From contig JBLWXT010000004.1 of assembly GCA_048267305.1 (NCBI GenBank), positions 1-64,000 of the forward strand: a stretch of DNA of 64,000 nucleotides, read 5' to 3'. Every line of letters begins with the position of its first letter. Positions within the stretch are counted from its first letter, which is position 1. The notes beneath the pieces are model-generated. The model saw only the letters and a list, made by a program, of their open reading frames with translations. It was not told where the DNA came from and made no database searches. The position numbers and the translations under genes were made by a program. This document shows, in pieces, positions 54,710 to 62,750 of the stretch. Origin of the DNA: Owenweeksia sp048267305 (lineage in GTDB: Bacteria > Bacteroidota > Bacteroidia > Flavobacteriales > Schleiferiaceae).

Positions 54710-55399
54710 TTGAAAGTCCGCGATTTTTCAAAAATATTTTTTGCCATACTTTTTTTACATCTGGTGGTGATTTACAAGCCAGAGAGTGATTTGCTTTATA
54801 TGCTTAGCAAGCCTCTTTTACTGTTTTCGCTGTTGGCGTTCTTTATTCATAAAACAGCTCATATTGATTTAAACGGGAAGAGTTGGATTCCGGCTGCCCT
54901 GTTGCTTTCAATGGCTGGAGATATCATTCTGATGCAAGACAAGGAAATCTTTTTCCTTTTCGGGATGGGAGCGTTTTTTTTGGCGCACGTGTTTTACATC
55001 GTCTTTTACCTCAATCAAAAACTAAAAAATTCTCCCTTGTATCTGGCAGGGGCAGCTATTGTGATGGCTGTAGGCCTTTTTGTGCTGTACAAATATGTTA
55101 ATGACCCGGCAGAAATCACTCCTTATTTATATGGTTATGCGGTGGTGATAGGTTTGCATTTATTGGCTAGTGTAAGACTGCTGGGCCTCAGTGGTAGATA
55201 CAGCAAGCTGCCGGTTGCTGGGGCATTGTTGTTTATTGTTTCGGATGTGTTACTTGCCTTTAACCAGTTTAATGGTTACGATAAATATCTTCATATAGCC
55301 GTAATGCTTACCTATGGCTTAGCGCAATATGCCATCACCATAGGCTTAATCGATTACCTGGAAAACAACGGGAAGATTAACGAACGTCTATCAGCTTAA
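54710..55399 (+). CDS. Lysoplasmalogenase (YhhN family), 229 aa
   Basis: Multi-pass membrane protein with the YhhN pattern: LLYMLSKPLLLFSLLAFF, LLSMAGDIILM, FFLFGMGAFFLAHVFYIVFY and VSDVLLAFNQF. These supply the conserved aspartates of the enzyme that cleaves the vinyl-ether bond of lysoplasmalogens. Start is TTG at 54710, with a TATCTTCG near-match to the -7 element about 26 bases upstream. Its end overlaps convergent FKBP by 23 bases. Confidence 0.83.
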   Translation: MKVRDFSKIFFAILFLHLVVIYKPESDLLYMLSKPLLLFSLLAFFIHKTAHIDLNGKSWIPAALLLSMAGDIILMQDKEIFFLFGMGAFFLAHVFYIVFYLNQKLKNSPLYLAGAAIVMAVGLFVLYKYVNDPAEITPYLYGYAVVIGLHLLASVRLLGLSGRYSKLPVAGALLFIVSDVLLAFNQFNGYDKYLHIAVMLTYGLAQYAITIGLIDYLENNGKINERLSA

Positions 55400-55826
55400 T
55401 ATCAAATATCAGCACCGAGTTAGCAGGAATACTGTTTTGGGTATTGGAGCCATAACCGAGGTGAGATGGTACAAGTAATTTTCCCTTACCACCTTCCATA
55501 AAAAGTGGAATACCCTCTTGCCAGCCTTCAATTACCTGACTGAGATTGAACCAAATTCCGGAGGGTATACTTTCGTCAAATACAGAACCATTGGTAAAAG
55601 TCCCTTTGTAGTACGTCTGCACATCTGATTTTACCGTAGGTCTTTTGCCACTGCCCTCGTTCTCTATCACATAATATAAACCTGATGCTGTTGATTTCGC
55701 ATCAAGATTATGGTCAGCGATGTATTTAAGTATGGTATCGCGGTCTTCGGTCTTTTGGTCAACATCATCCTTACAGGAAGCGGAAACGATTAAGAGAGGT
55801 AAAAGGGCAAACAGTAATTTTTTCAT
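55377..55826 (-). CDS. FKBP-type peptidyl-prolyl isomerase, lipoprotein, 149 aa
   Basis: Accelerates proline isomerisation in exported proteins. Lipoprotein signal MKKLLFALLPLLIVSASC; the FKBP domain has VQTYYKGTFTNGSVFDES, VIEGWQEGIPLFMEGGKGKLLVPS and HLGYG, ending SVLIFDIKLIDVR. The substrate pocket aromatics (Y, F, W) are conserved. It lies 35 bases downstream of priA on the same strand. Confidence 0.92.
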   Translation of the reverse strand: MKKLLFALLPLLIVSASCKDDVDQKTEDRDTILKYIADHNLDAKSTASGLYYVIENEGSGKRPTVKSDVQTYYKGTFTNGSVFDESIPSGIWFNLSQVIEGWQEGIPLFMEGGKGKLLVPSHLGYGSNTQNSIPANSVLIFDIKLIDVR

Positions 55827-55861
55827 TTTAAATATTTTTAAGGATTGTTCGTCAGGTGTAC

Positions 55862-58360
55862 CTACATTGGATCCACATCAAAAATGACCTGCACTTTTTT
55901 ATCGGGGTGATTTACAAAAAATTGATCCAGGGCATCGCGCAGTGCAATTTTGGCCTTACTGAGGGAAACGCCTTTTTCAAACTTTAGCATTATTTCCATT
56001 TGATAGAAATTTCTCAGGCGAGCCACTAGGGGAAATTCCGGCCCTAAAACCCTTTCTCCAAACAATACGCGAAGCTCTCTACCGATTTGTCCTGCCGAAA
56101 GGTTGAGTTTGTTGCGGTCGCGGTGCTTAAGGGTAACTTTAATAAGCCGGTGAAAGGGTGGGTATTTAAAGTTCTTTCGTTCATAGCGCTCATCATAATA
56201 CATCTTCTGATAATCGTTTTCTATCACTTTGCGGATGATACTGTGATAGGGGTCGGAAGTTTGAATGATCACCTTGCCTTGTTTCTTTTTTCGTCCGGCA
56301 CGGCCAGCTACTTGCGCCATAAGTTGGTATGCACGTTCGTGGCTGCGAAAGTCGGGGAAGTTGAGTAGGGTATCTGCATTGAGGATTCCCACCAAGGCCA
56401 CATTGGCAAAGTCAAGACCCTTAGTTACCATTTGTGTTCCGATAAGGATGTCCACCTCACCATCTTCAAATTCATTGATGATGTTTTCGTAAGCGTTCTT
56501 TTTTCGGGTAGTATCAAGGTCCATTCGCCTGATGTTGGCTTCGGGCAACATCAGCTTTAAGTCGTCTTCCAGTTTTTCGGTACCAAAGCCCAGGGCCTTT
56601 ACATCATAGCTTCCACATGCCGGGCATTTGCTGGGCACCTGTCGTGAAAATCCACAATAGTGGCAGCGCAGCAAGTCAGTGTGTTTGTGGTAGGTAAGGG
56701 TGATGTCGCAGTTTTTGCACTGGTTTACGTGAGCGCAGTTTTGGCATTGTATCATAGTGCTGAAACCACGTCTGTTTTGAAACAGGATCACCTGTTTACC
56801 GCTTCTCAATACTTCCTTAATTTCATCTACCAATGCGGTGCTAAAGTGGCCGTGCATTTGTTTTTTGAGCCGTGCCTGTTTTAAGTCTACACAGGTGATT
56901 TCGGGCATTGGCAAATTGGCGTAGCGCTTATCCATTTTTACCAGGCCATATTTCCCGCTAAGGGCATTGGTAAAAGACTCAATGGAAGGTGTGGCCGAGC
57001 CGAGCAGCACCTTGGCATCGAAAAGTTTGGCCAACAGGATGGCCGTATCACGTGCGTGGTAGCGGGGAGCAGGATCGTATTGCTTAAAACTTGTTTCGTG
57101 TTCTTCATCCACAATCACAAACCCAAGGTTTTGAAAGGGGAGGAACAAACTGCTGCGAGCTCCGATAATGAGGTAGGGTTCGGTTGGATTTTCAACGAGC
57201 TTCAGCCAGGTTTCCACACGCTCTCTATCGCTAAAGCGGGAGTGAAATACCAGCACCTTTTCCCCAAAGTACTTTTTCATTCGGGTGATGAGCTGGGTGG
57301 TAAGGGCAATTTCGGGAACCAGATATAGTACCTGCTTGTTTTCTTCCAGCATTTGGCGGATAAAACGCACGTAAATTTCGGTTTTACCGGAAGAGGTAAC
57401 TCCGTGTAAAAAAGAAACGTCCTTGTTTTGAAAGTGCTCCTTCAATTCCGCGAAGGCGGTAAGCTGATGCTCGTTTAAATCAAAAAAGGGATTTGTATCA
57501 GAGTGTTTTACTTCGTCAGCCGGGCTATCGTAAAAGATTTCCATAAAACCTTTTTTTTCCAAACCCTTGAGTGCAGAGCCAGAGTCGCCCGATATTTTGA
57601 GAAGCTTGCTGGCCACTACTGCCGGAGATACAGAACCTCCAATCTCTGATTTTGAGCCATCTTCTTCTTCCTCACGTTTCATTTCGCCTATTAGCTTAAA
57701 ATAGGTAAGCAATAATTCCTTTTGTTTTGGTGCGCGAGACAATTCTTCAAACATGGCCGCCATTCCCTCGCCATTATATTTTTCCGCAAGGCGAACCATT
57801 CGCTTTTGGCGTGGACGGTAGCCGGTTTTCAGCTCTTCCTCCAGCAAAATGTAATGCATACCCAGCAGTTGTTGAATCACTTTCAGGGGGTTCTTCAACC
57901 CGGTGATATCGCTGATTTCCTTGATGCTTAAAGATTCCTGGGTCTCCAGAGCTTCCATTACCAAAAACTCATTGTCATCGAGTTCTGCGTCTATAATATT
58001 CTTGAGGTGGTTTTTCAGCACTACGGTTTCACTGGCCAGTTTGAGGCCCGAGGGCATGGCGGCCGTCATAACTTCGCCCATGGTACAGAGGTAGTAGTCA
58101 GCCATCCATTGCCAAAGCTGTAATTGCTTTTCGCCAATAATGGGCGCCTGATCTTCTACATCTAAAATGTCTTTAGGTTTAAAGTCCTTGGGTTCTTGCT
58201 GATGCACCGCACTTACCAGGGCGGTGTAAAGCTTTCGTTTGCCGAACTGCACAATTACGCGCTTTCCCACAGCTACCTTGTTCACCATTTCCGGTGGAAC
58301 GCTGTAGGTGTAATTTTGTGGCAGGGCAAGGGGAAGTATAACTTCTGCGTAGTGCTGCAT
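55862..58360 (-). CDS. priA: Primosomal protein N' (helicase PriA), 832 aa
   Basis: 3'-5' helicase that restarts stalled replication forks. Walker A HGVTSSGKTEIYVR, DEEH box IVDEEHETSFKQYD, motif III LLGSATPSIES and the zinc-binding cluster from CQNCAHVNQCKNC to CPACGSYDVKALG (eight cysteines) are all present. I chose ATG at 58360 (MQHYAEVILPLAL), the family N-terminus; the frame is open 27 codons further. Confidence 0.95.
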   Translation of the reverse strand: MQHYAEVILPLALPQNYTYSVPPEMVNKVAVGKRVIVQFGKRKLYTALVSAVHQQEPKDFKPKDILDVEDQAPIIGEKQLQLWQWMADYYLCTMGEVMTAAMPSGLKLASETVVLKNHLKNIIDAELDDNEFLVMEALETQESLSIKEISDITGLKNPLKVIQQLLGMHYILLEEELKTGYRPRQKRMVRLAEKYNGEGMAAMFEELSRAPKQKELLLTYFKLIGEMKREEEEDGSKSEIGGSVSPAVVASKLLKISGDSGSALKGLEKKGFMEIFYDSPADEVKHSDTNPFFDLNEHQLTAFAELKEHFQNKDVSFLHGVTSSGKTEIYVRFIRQMLEENKQVLYLVPEIALTTQLITRMKKYFGEKVLVFHSRFSDRERVETWLKLVENPTEPYLIIGARSSLFLPFQNLGFVIVDEEHETSFKQYDPAPRYHARDTAILLAKLFDAKVLLGSATPSIESFTNALSGKYGLVKMDKRYANLPMPEITCVDLKQARLKKQMHGHFSTALVDEIKEVLRSGKQVILFQNRRGFSTMIQCQNCAHVNQCKNCDITLTYHKHTDLLRCHYCGFSRQVPSKCPACGSYDVKALGFGTEKLEDDLKLMLPEANIRRMDLDTTRKKNAYENIINEFEDGEVDILIGTQMVTKGLDFANVALVGILNADTLLNFPDFRSHERAYQLMAQVAGRAGRKKKQGKVIIQTSDPYHSIIRKVIENDYQKMYYDERYERKNFKYPPFHRLIKVTLKHRDRNKLNLSAGQIGRELRVLFGERVLGPEFPLVARLRNFYQMEIMLKFEKGVSLSKAKIALRDALDQFFVNHPDKKVQVIFDVDPM

Positions 58361-58441
58361 AGGTTGCAAATGTAGAGAGGGAAATTGGAAGGGGGAAGAT
58401 TTTTGAGATTCCCTTTTATTGGCTTGAATACCAAAACCCAA

Positions 58442-58644
58442 TGTTCTCGATTTTCATATTCTCAGCTTTAGGCAGGCTTGAATGTTTCGAATACCTGTTT
58501 ATTGAACACAAGTTGTTAGCTGGTTCTTTTGCAAGGCTAAACCGGAGTTTACAGAAGGAGAGGAGTTGATGTGCGCTGTGTTAGAGAGTGGGTAGCTTGC
58601 TGTCCACAACTTTTAAATTATGAACAACAAGCTGTTATTTGTAT
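58442..58644. other. Non-coding gap between priA and dapD
   Basis: About 200 bases with no gene-like frame and no recognisable RNA gene. It should hold the priA promoter (minus strand) and the dapD terminator; no strong hairpin was seen. Confidence 0.4.
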
Positions 58645-59460
58645 CTACACCGAAACCCCATATTCTCTCAAAGCATCATTCAAAGAAGTCTTCTTGTTTG
58701 TACTTTCCTTTCGGGTGCCAATAATCAGGGCACAAGGCACCTGATATTCACCTGCAGGGAATTTTTTGGTGTAACTACCTGGAATTACTACCGAACGTGC
58801 GGGTACATAGCCTTCAATTTGCTTGGGCTCATCACCTGTAACGTCAATAATTTTGGTAGAAGCGGTAAGTACCACATTCGCGCCCAATACAGCCTCTCTT
58901 TCCAATCGGATACCTTCCACTACAATGGAGCGTGAGCCAAGGAAGCAATTGTCTTCAATAATCACAGGAGCAGCTTGTACGGGTTCCAACACTCCACCAA
59001 TGCCCACTCCACCACTTAGGTGTACATTTTTGCCAATTTGAGCGCAGCTGCCAACTGTGGCCCAGGTGTCCACCATAGTGCCTTCATCTACATAGGCGCC
59101 AATATTTACATAAGAAGGCATCAAGATTACCCCTTTGCTGATATAGGCTCCATATCGAGCTACAGCGTGAGGTACCACACGGATTCCTAATTCTTTATAG
59201 CCGCTTTTCAATGGAATTTTATCATGAAACTCCAGCGGTCCGGCCTGTAGGGTTTCCATTTTACGAGTAGGGAAATAAAGGATTACGGCCTTCTTTACCC
59301 ATTCGTTTACCTGCCAGCCATTGGGGGTAGGTTCGGCACAGCGGAGTTTGCCCTTGTCAATATCTTCAATAATGGATTCAATAGCTTCTATCACTAGTTT
59401 TTCTTCCAGTTTGCTACGATCTTCCCAGGCTTGTTCTATAATGTGTTGTAGTTCGTCCAC
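58645..59460 (-). CDS. dapD: Tetrahydrodipicolinate N-succinyltransferase, 271 aa
   Basis: Lysine/diaminopimelate pathway enzyme. N-terminal helical domain (LQHIIEQAWEDRSKLE), then a left-handed beta-helix of hexapeptide repeats (MPSYVNIGAYVDEGTMVDTW, ATVGSCAQIGKNVHLSGGVG, IGGVLEPVQAAPVIIEDNCF). Full length. A face-to-face promoter region lies about 160 bases upstream. Confidence 0.95.
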   Translation of the reverse strand: MDELQHIIEQAWEDRSKLEEKLVIEAIESIIEDIDKGKLRCAEPTPNGWQVNEWVKKAVILYFPTRKMETLQAGPLEFHDKIPLKSGYKELGIRVVPHAVARYGAYISKGVILMPSYVNIGAYVDEGTMVDTWATVGSCAQIGKNVHLSGGVGIGGVLEPVQAAPVIIEDNCFLGSRSIVVEGIRLEREAVLGANVVLTASTKIIDVTGDEPKQIEGYVPARSVVIPGSYTKKFPAGEYQVPCALIIGTRKESTNKKTSLNDALREYGVSV

Positions 59461-59582
59461 GATGGTTATATGTTTAATGTTATATGTTTTGCGGCAGGGG
59501 TTATAAGGTTAAAGGTTGTTATGCGTCCAATATCAGTAATAACAAATATTAATTGCACATGCTCAACGGAGAGTGCAGTGTT

Positions 59583-59618
59583 TTAAATACTAAAATCTAC
59601 CGTCTCAAGTCTCTCCAC
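59583..59618. repeat. Heptad-periodic dispersed repeat, copy C
   Basis: Five units in register: TTAAATA, CTAAAAT, CTACCGT, CTCAAGT, CTCTCCA, then C. It lacks the CAAAGTG and TAGCTAT units at its 5' end. It runs directly into the TACCTTTG promoter element of ruvX. Confidence 0.7.
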
Positions 59619-59636
59619 TACCTTTGCGCAAAAGTA
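59619..59636. promoter_or_regulatory. Face-to-face -7 elements upstream of ruvX and dapD
   Basis: TACCTTTGCGCAAAAGTA is a near-palindrome with an exact TAnnTTTG on each strand: TACCTTTG at 59619-59626 (plus, 19 bases before the ruvX GTG) and TACTTTTG at 59629-59636 (minus, towards dapD). Confidence 0.45.
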
Positions 59637-59645
59637 TAAAACCCC

Positions 59646-60056
59646 GTGGCAAAGATTGTAGCATTGGATATTGGCGGAAAGCGTACCGGAATTGCAGAAA
59701 CTGATCCGTTGCAGATTATTGCATCTCCCAGGGAAACTATCCCTACCGGGGAGCTAATCCCTTTTTTAACTCGTATTTTTAAGGAAGAGCCTTACGAAAC
59801 CATAGTAGTGGGGGATCCACAAAATCTGGATGGTGGCGATTCTCACAATTCGGAATTGGTGCGAAAGCTCACGGCAAAACTTAGAGCGGCTTTTCCTCAG
59901 ATGAAGGTTGTTCTTCAGGATGAGCGATTTACCTCAAAGATGGCGATGCAAAGCCTTATTGATTCGGGGGTGAAAAAGATGAAAAGGCGGGAGAAAGGGG
60001 AGATTGATAAGGTGAGTGCCGCCATTATTTTACAATCATTTCTGGCTGGTCAGTGA
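59646..60056 (+). CDS. ruvX: Putative pre-16S rRNA nuclease / Holliday-junction resolvase-like RuvX (YqgF), 136 aa
   Basis: RNase H-like fold with metal-binding D8 in IVALDIGGKRTGIA and E/D residues in VVGDPQNLDGG and LQDERFTS, then the conserved SAAIILQSFL helix. GTG start at 59646. Processes the 16S rRNA 5' end in studied bacteria. It lies directly after repeat copy C and the promoter element. Confidence 0.92.
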   Translation: MAKIVALDIGGKRTGIAETDPLQIIASPRETIPTGELIPFLTRIFKEEPYETIVVGDPQNLDGGDSHNSELVRKLTAKLRAAFPQMKVVLQDERFTSKMAMQSLIDSGVKKMKRREKGEIDKVSAAIILQSFLAGQ

Positions 60057-60069
60057 CATTTGCAATCAT

Positions 60070-60077
60070 TACCTTTG
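60070..60077 (+). promoter_or_regulatory. -7 promoter element for def
   Basis: TACCTTTG followed by CCG, an exact TAnnTTTG match, 15 bases before the def ATG at 60093. It would give a very short leader. No -33 TTG was found at the usual distance. Confidence 0.45.
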
Positions 60078-60092
60078 CCGCAAATTTGATTC

Positions 60093-60668
60093 ATGATATT
60101 ACCTATAGTCGCTTTTGGCGATCCCGTGTTGCGCAAACGCGCGGAAAATGTAGATAAGGATTATCCCAAGTTACAGGAGTTAATCGACAATATGTTCGAA
60201 ACCATGTACAATGCCAGTGGGGTAGGTATAGCCGCTCCTCAGGTAAATAAGTCGGTACGCATATTTGTGGTGGATGCCACCGGTTTTGCCGATGATGACG
60301 ATGAGGAGGATGAAGAAGGCCTGAAGGATTTCAAACAAGTGTTTATCAACGCTCAGATTGTGGAGCAGGATGGCAAGGAATGGGCATTTAACGAAGGCTG
60401 CCTGAGCATTCCGGATGTTCGTGAGGATGTTTCCCGACCCGATAGAATTCGCATTAAATATGTTGATCGTGATTTTGTGGAGCACGATGAGGTTTATGAA
60501 GGACTTAAAGCCCGCGTTATTCAACATGAATATGATCATATTGAAGGCATCCTTTTTACAGATCACTTGTCTCCATTAAGGAAACGCATGATTAAAGGAA
60601 AGCTTACCAACATCTCAAAGGGAAAGGTTTCCGTGTCTTACAGAATGAAATTCCCAAAAGGAAAATGA
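60093..60668 (+). CDS. def: Peptide deformylase, 191 aa
   Basis: Removes the N-formyl group from nascent proteins. Motif 1 GVGIAAPQ (43-50), motif 2 EGCLSIP with metal ligand C103, motif 3 QHEYDH (HEYDH at 145-149). An acidic insert of 8-9 Asp/Glu residues lies around 67-75, as often seen in Bacteroidota enzymes. The stop overlaps the next start by 4 bases (ATGA). Confidence 0.96.
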   Translation: MILPIVAFGDPVLRKRAENVDKDYPKLQELIDNMFETMYNASGVGIAAPQVNKSVRIFVVDATGFADDDDEEDEEGLKDFKQVFINAQIVEQDGKEWAFNEGCLSIPDVREDVSRPDRIRIKYVDRDFVEHDEVYEGLKARVIQHEYDHIEGILFTDHLSPLRKRMIKGKLTNISKGKVSVSYRMKFPKGK

Positions 60669-61201
60669 GAATACTTACAGCCCTGCTGATGCTCACTATG
60701 GTGGCATCATGCCAAACAGCCCCCGAAACAGACGCCTTAAAAGCCTCCATTGAAAAAATGGAAGTGGACATAAAGCAAGATGTGGAAATGGACACGGCCG
60801 TTGCGCGTAAGCTCACTGATGCCTATTTGGAATATGCAGATTTGCACCCTGAGGATTCCATAGCTCCCTATTACCTGAGCCGCGCTGCTGAAATTTATAA
60901 GGAAATGCCAGGCAAGGCCCTAACAGCTGTGGTTACTTATAACAGGGTAATTACAGAATATGCCGAAAGTCCACTCGCTCCCAGAGCTGTATTTATGATT
61001 GGCTTTGTGTTTGACGATAAGTTGCACGACAGTACGCGAGCCGTGAAGAGCTATAGTCACTTTTTAGAACAATATCCTGATCACCCCATGGCCGCAGATG
61101 CCAGACAATTGCTTGAAATGTTGAGCGATACTCTCAGTGAAGTGGAAATGGTGAAAATGTGGATGGAAGAAAGTAAAAAAGATACAAACGATAATAAGTA
61201 A
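60665..61201 (+). CDS. TPR-like lipoprotein, 178 aa
   Basis: Lipoprotein signal MRILTALLMLTMVASC. Mature part is helical, with YLSRAAEIYKEM and FLEQYPDHPMAADARQLLEML, typical of YbgF/BamD-like tetratricopeptide units. It overlaps def by 4 bases and precedes DUF5606 by 2 bases, so it is translated as part of the def-mazG unit. A similar lipoprotein occupies this position in related genomes (from memory). Confidence 0.78.
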   Translation: MRILTALLMLTMVASCQTAPETDALKASIEKMEVDIKQDVEMDTAVARKLTDAYLEYADLHPEDSIAPYYLSRAAEIYKEMPGKALTAVVTYNRVITEYAESPLAPRAVFMIGFVFDDKLHDSTRAVKSYSHFLEQYPDHPMAADARQLLEMLSDTLSEVEMVKMWMEESKKDTNDNK

Positions 61202-61203
61202 GA

Positions 61204-61671
61204 ATGAAACTGGACGATATTTTATCAATTGGCGGAAAGCCGGGCCTTTACAAATTAGTAGCTCAAAGCCGTGGCGGTGTTATTGTACAATCTCTTATTG
61301 ACGATAAAAGAATTCCCGTAACACAAACCAATAATGTAAGTTCCCTCAAGGATATTGCCATATACACCTATGAGGAAGAAGTTCCTTTGAAGGAAGTGTT
61401 TATGAAGATTGCCGAAAAGGAAAACTTTGGAAAGGCAATAGATCATAAGGCCAGTGGTGCCGAACTTCGTGCCTATATGGAGGAAGTGCTACCTGATTAT
61501 GATCAGGAGAGAGTTTACAACTCTGATCTTAAAAAACTCTTTCAATGGTATAATTTGTTGCAGGAGCAGGGACTTGTGGTGGCTGAGGAAGAAGAAACCA
61601 CCGAAGAAGTAGCAGAAACCGAAACCAAAGCTGAAGATGCCCCTGAAGCATCTGAAGAAAAATCAGAATAG
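61204..61671 (+). CDS. DUF5606 protein, 155 aa
   Basis: N-terminal SH3-like part (LDDILSIGGKPGLYKLVAQSRGGVIVQSL) and a helical middle ending KKLFQWYNLLQEQGLV are characteristic of DUF5606, a Bacteroidota family of unknown function. The last 30 residues are very acidic and low-complexity. The conserved context def-TPR-DUF5606-mazG suggests a housekeeping role, perhaps nucleic-acid related, but this is inference. Confidence 0.85.
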   Translation: MKLDDILSIGGKPGLYKLVAQSRGGVIVQSLIDDKRIPVTQTNNVSSLKDIAIYTYEEEVPLKEVFMKIAEKENFGKAIDHKASGAELRAYMEEVLPDYDQERVYNSDLKKLFQWYNLLQEQGLVVAEEEETTEEVAETETKAEDAPEASEEKSE

Positions 61672-61675
61672 GATT

Positions 61676-62461
61676 TTGAATTCAAGAGAGGATAAACTCC
61701 AGGCTTTCGCCCGACTTTTAGATATTATGGAAGACCTGCGCGCCAAGTGCCCGTGGGACATGAAGCAAACGATGGAAACCCTTCGTCCGCTTACCATTGA
61801 AGAAACATATGAGTTGGGCGATGCCATACTGGATGCCGATCTTGAAGAAGTAAAAAAGGAGCTTGGCGACATAATGCTCCACCTTGTTTTTTATGCCAAA
61901 ATTGGCAGCGAAAAAGGTGCTTTTGATATTGCCGATGTCCTCAATGGAATTTGCGAAAAGCTGATAAGCCGCCACCCACACATTTATGGTGATGTTACCG
62001 TAAGTGGTGAGGAGGAGGTGAAATCCAATTGGGAAAAGCTAAAGCTTAAAGAGGGTAAAAAATCGGTTTTGGAAGGTGTGCCCCGCACACTACCTGCCGT
62101 GGTGAAAGCTACACGAATACAGGAAAAAGCCCGGGGTATTGGTTTTGACTGGGAAGAGACTCACCAAGTATGGGATAAAATAGAGGAGGAGCTGGGTGAG
62201 CTTCGCGCAGAAGTGGAAGCCGGAAACCAGCAAAAAACCGAAGAGGAATTTGGGGATTTCCTGTTCTCCGCCATCAACCTTTCCCGTTTTCTTAAAGTGG
62301 ATGCAGAATCCGCCCTGGAGCGCACCAACAAAAAATTCATCCACCGCTTTACTTATCTCGAAAAGAAAGCAGCCGAACTCGGCAAACAACTATCCGAAAT
62401 GACCCTTGCCGAAATGGACGTGTATTGGGAAGAAGCCAAGAGCATTAAGGAGAAGGGCTAA
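61676..62461 (+). CDS. mazG: Nucleoside triphosphate pyrophosphohydrolase MazG, 261 aa
   Basis: Hydrolyses (d)NTPs to monophosphates plus pyrophosphate. Two MazG domains: CPWDMKQTMETLRPLTIEETYELGDAI with KKELGDIMLHLVFYA in the first, EELGELRAEVE and EEEFGDFLFSAINLSRFL in the second. I chose TTG at 61676 (MNSREDKLQAFARLLDIM) rather than ATG at 61637, because family members start there and it avoids overlap with DUF5606. Confidence 0.92.
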   Translation: MNSREDKLQAFARLLDIMEDLRAKCPWDMKQTMETLRPLTIEETYELGDAILDADLEEVKKELGDIMLHLVFYAKIGSEKGAFDIADVLNGICEKLISRHPHIYGDVTVSGEEEVKSNWEKLKLKEGKKSVLEGVPRTLPAVVKATRIQEKARGIGFDWEETHQVWDKIEEELGELRAEVEAGNQQKTEEEFGDFLFSAINLSRFLKVDAESALERTNKKFIHRFTYLEKKAAELGKQLSEMTLAEMDVYWEEAKSIKEKG

Positions 62462-62589
62462 TGGTAGTTGGTACCGGGTGTTGAGTACTGGGTAGTTAGT
62501 GCTCGTGCTGCAATGTGCTGATTTATATCAGGATTTCTTCTTCCGGCCCCAAAAACATGATGTATCAGACTTATGGTACGGTCATTTTT

Positions 62590-62639
62590 CAAAGTATGGC
62601 TATCTAAATTATAGAGTTTAAATACGAAGGTCTTCCCAC
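62590..62639. repeat. Heptad-periodic dispersed repeat, copy D
   Basis: Seven units in register: CAAAGTA, TGGCTAT, CTAAATT, ATAGAGT, TTAAATA, CGAAGGT, CTTCCCA, then C. It is more diverged than copies A-C but keeps the same unit order. It lies in the 289-base gap before gyrB. Nothing else was seen in 62462-62589. Confidence 0.65.
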
Positions 62640-62709
62640 CTGTTAAAAAATTGTGGAAAACCCTTGATTTCACTAGTGGTTTGGTGAGGTTAAAACGGCT
62701 TGTTAAATG

Positions 62710-62717
62710 TATATTTG
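62710..62717 (+). promoter_or_regulatory. -7 promoter element for gyrB
   Basis: TATATTTG, an exact TAnnTTTG match, 33 bases upstream of the gyrB ATG. A TTTG at 62680-62683 is 26 bases upstream, somewhat farther than the usual -33 spacing. Confidence 0.45.
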
Positions 62718-62750
62718 TAAGATTTCAAAATTTGATCTAACTCAAAGAAT

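Noticed and set aside
60158..60320. Acidic run in peptide deformylase considered as an unusual insertion
   Set aside because: Similar acidic loops at this place are usual in Bacteroidota deformylases, and all three catalytic motifs are intact.
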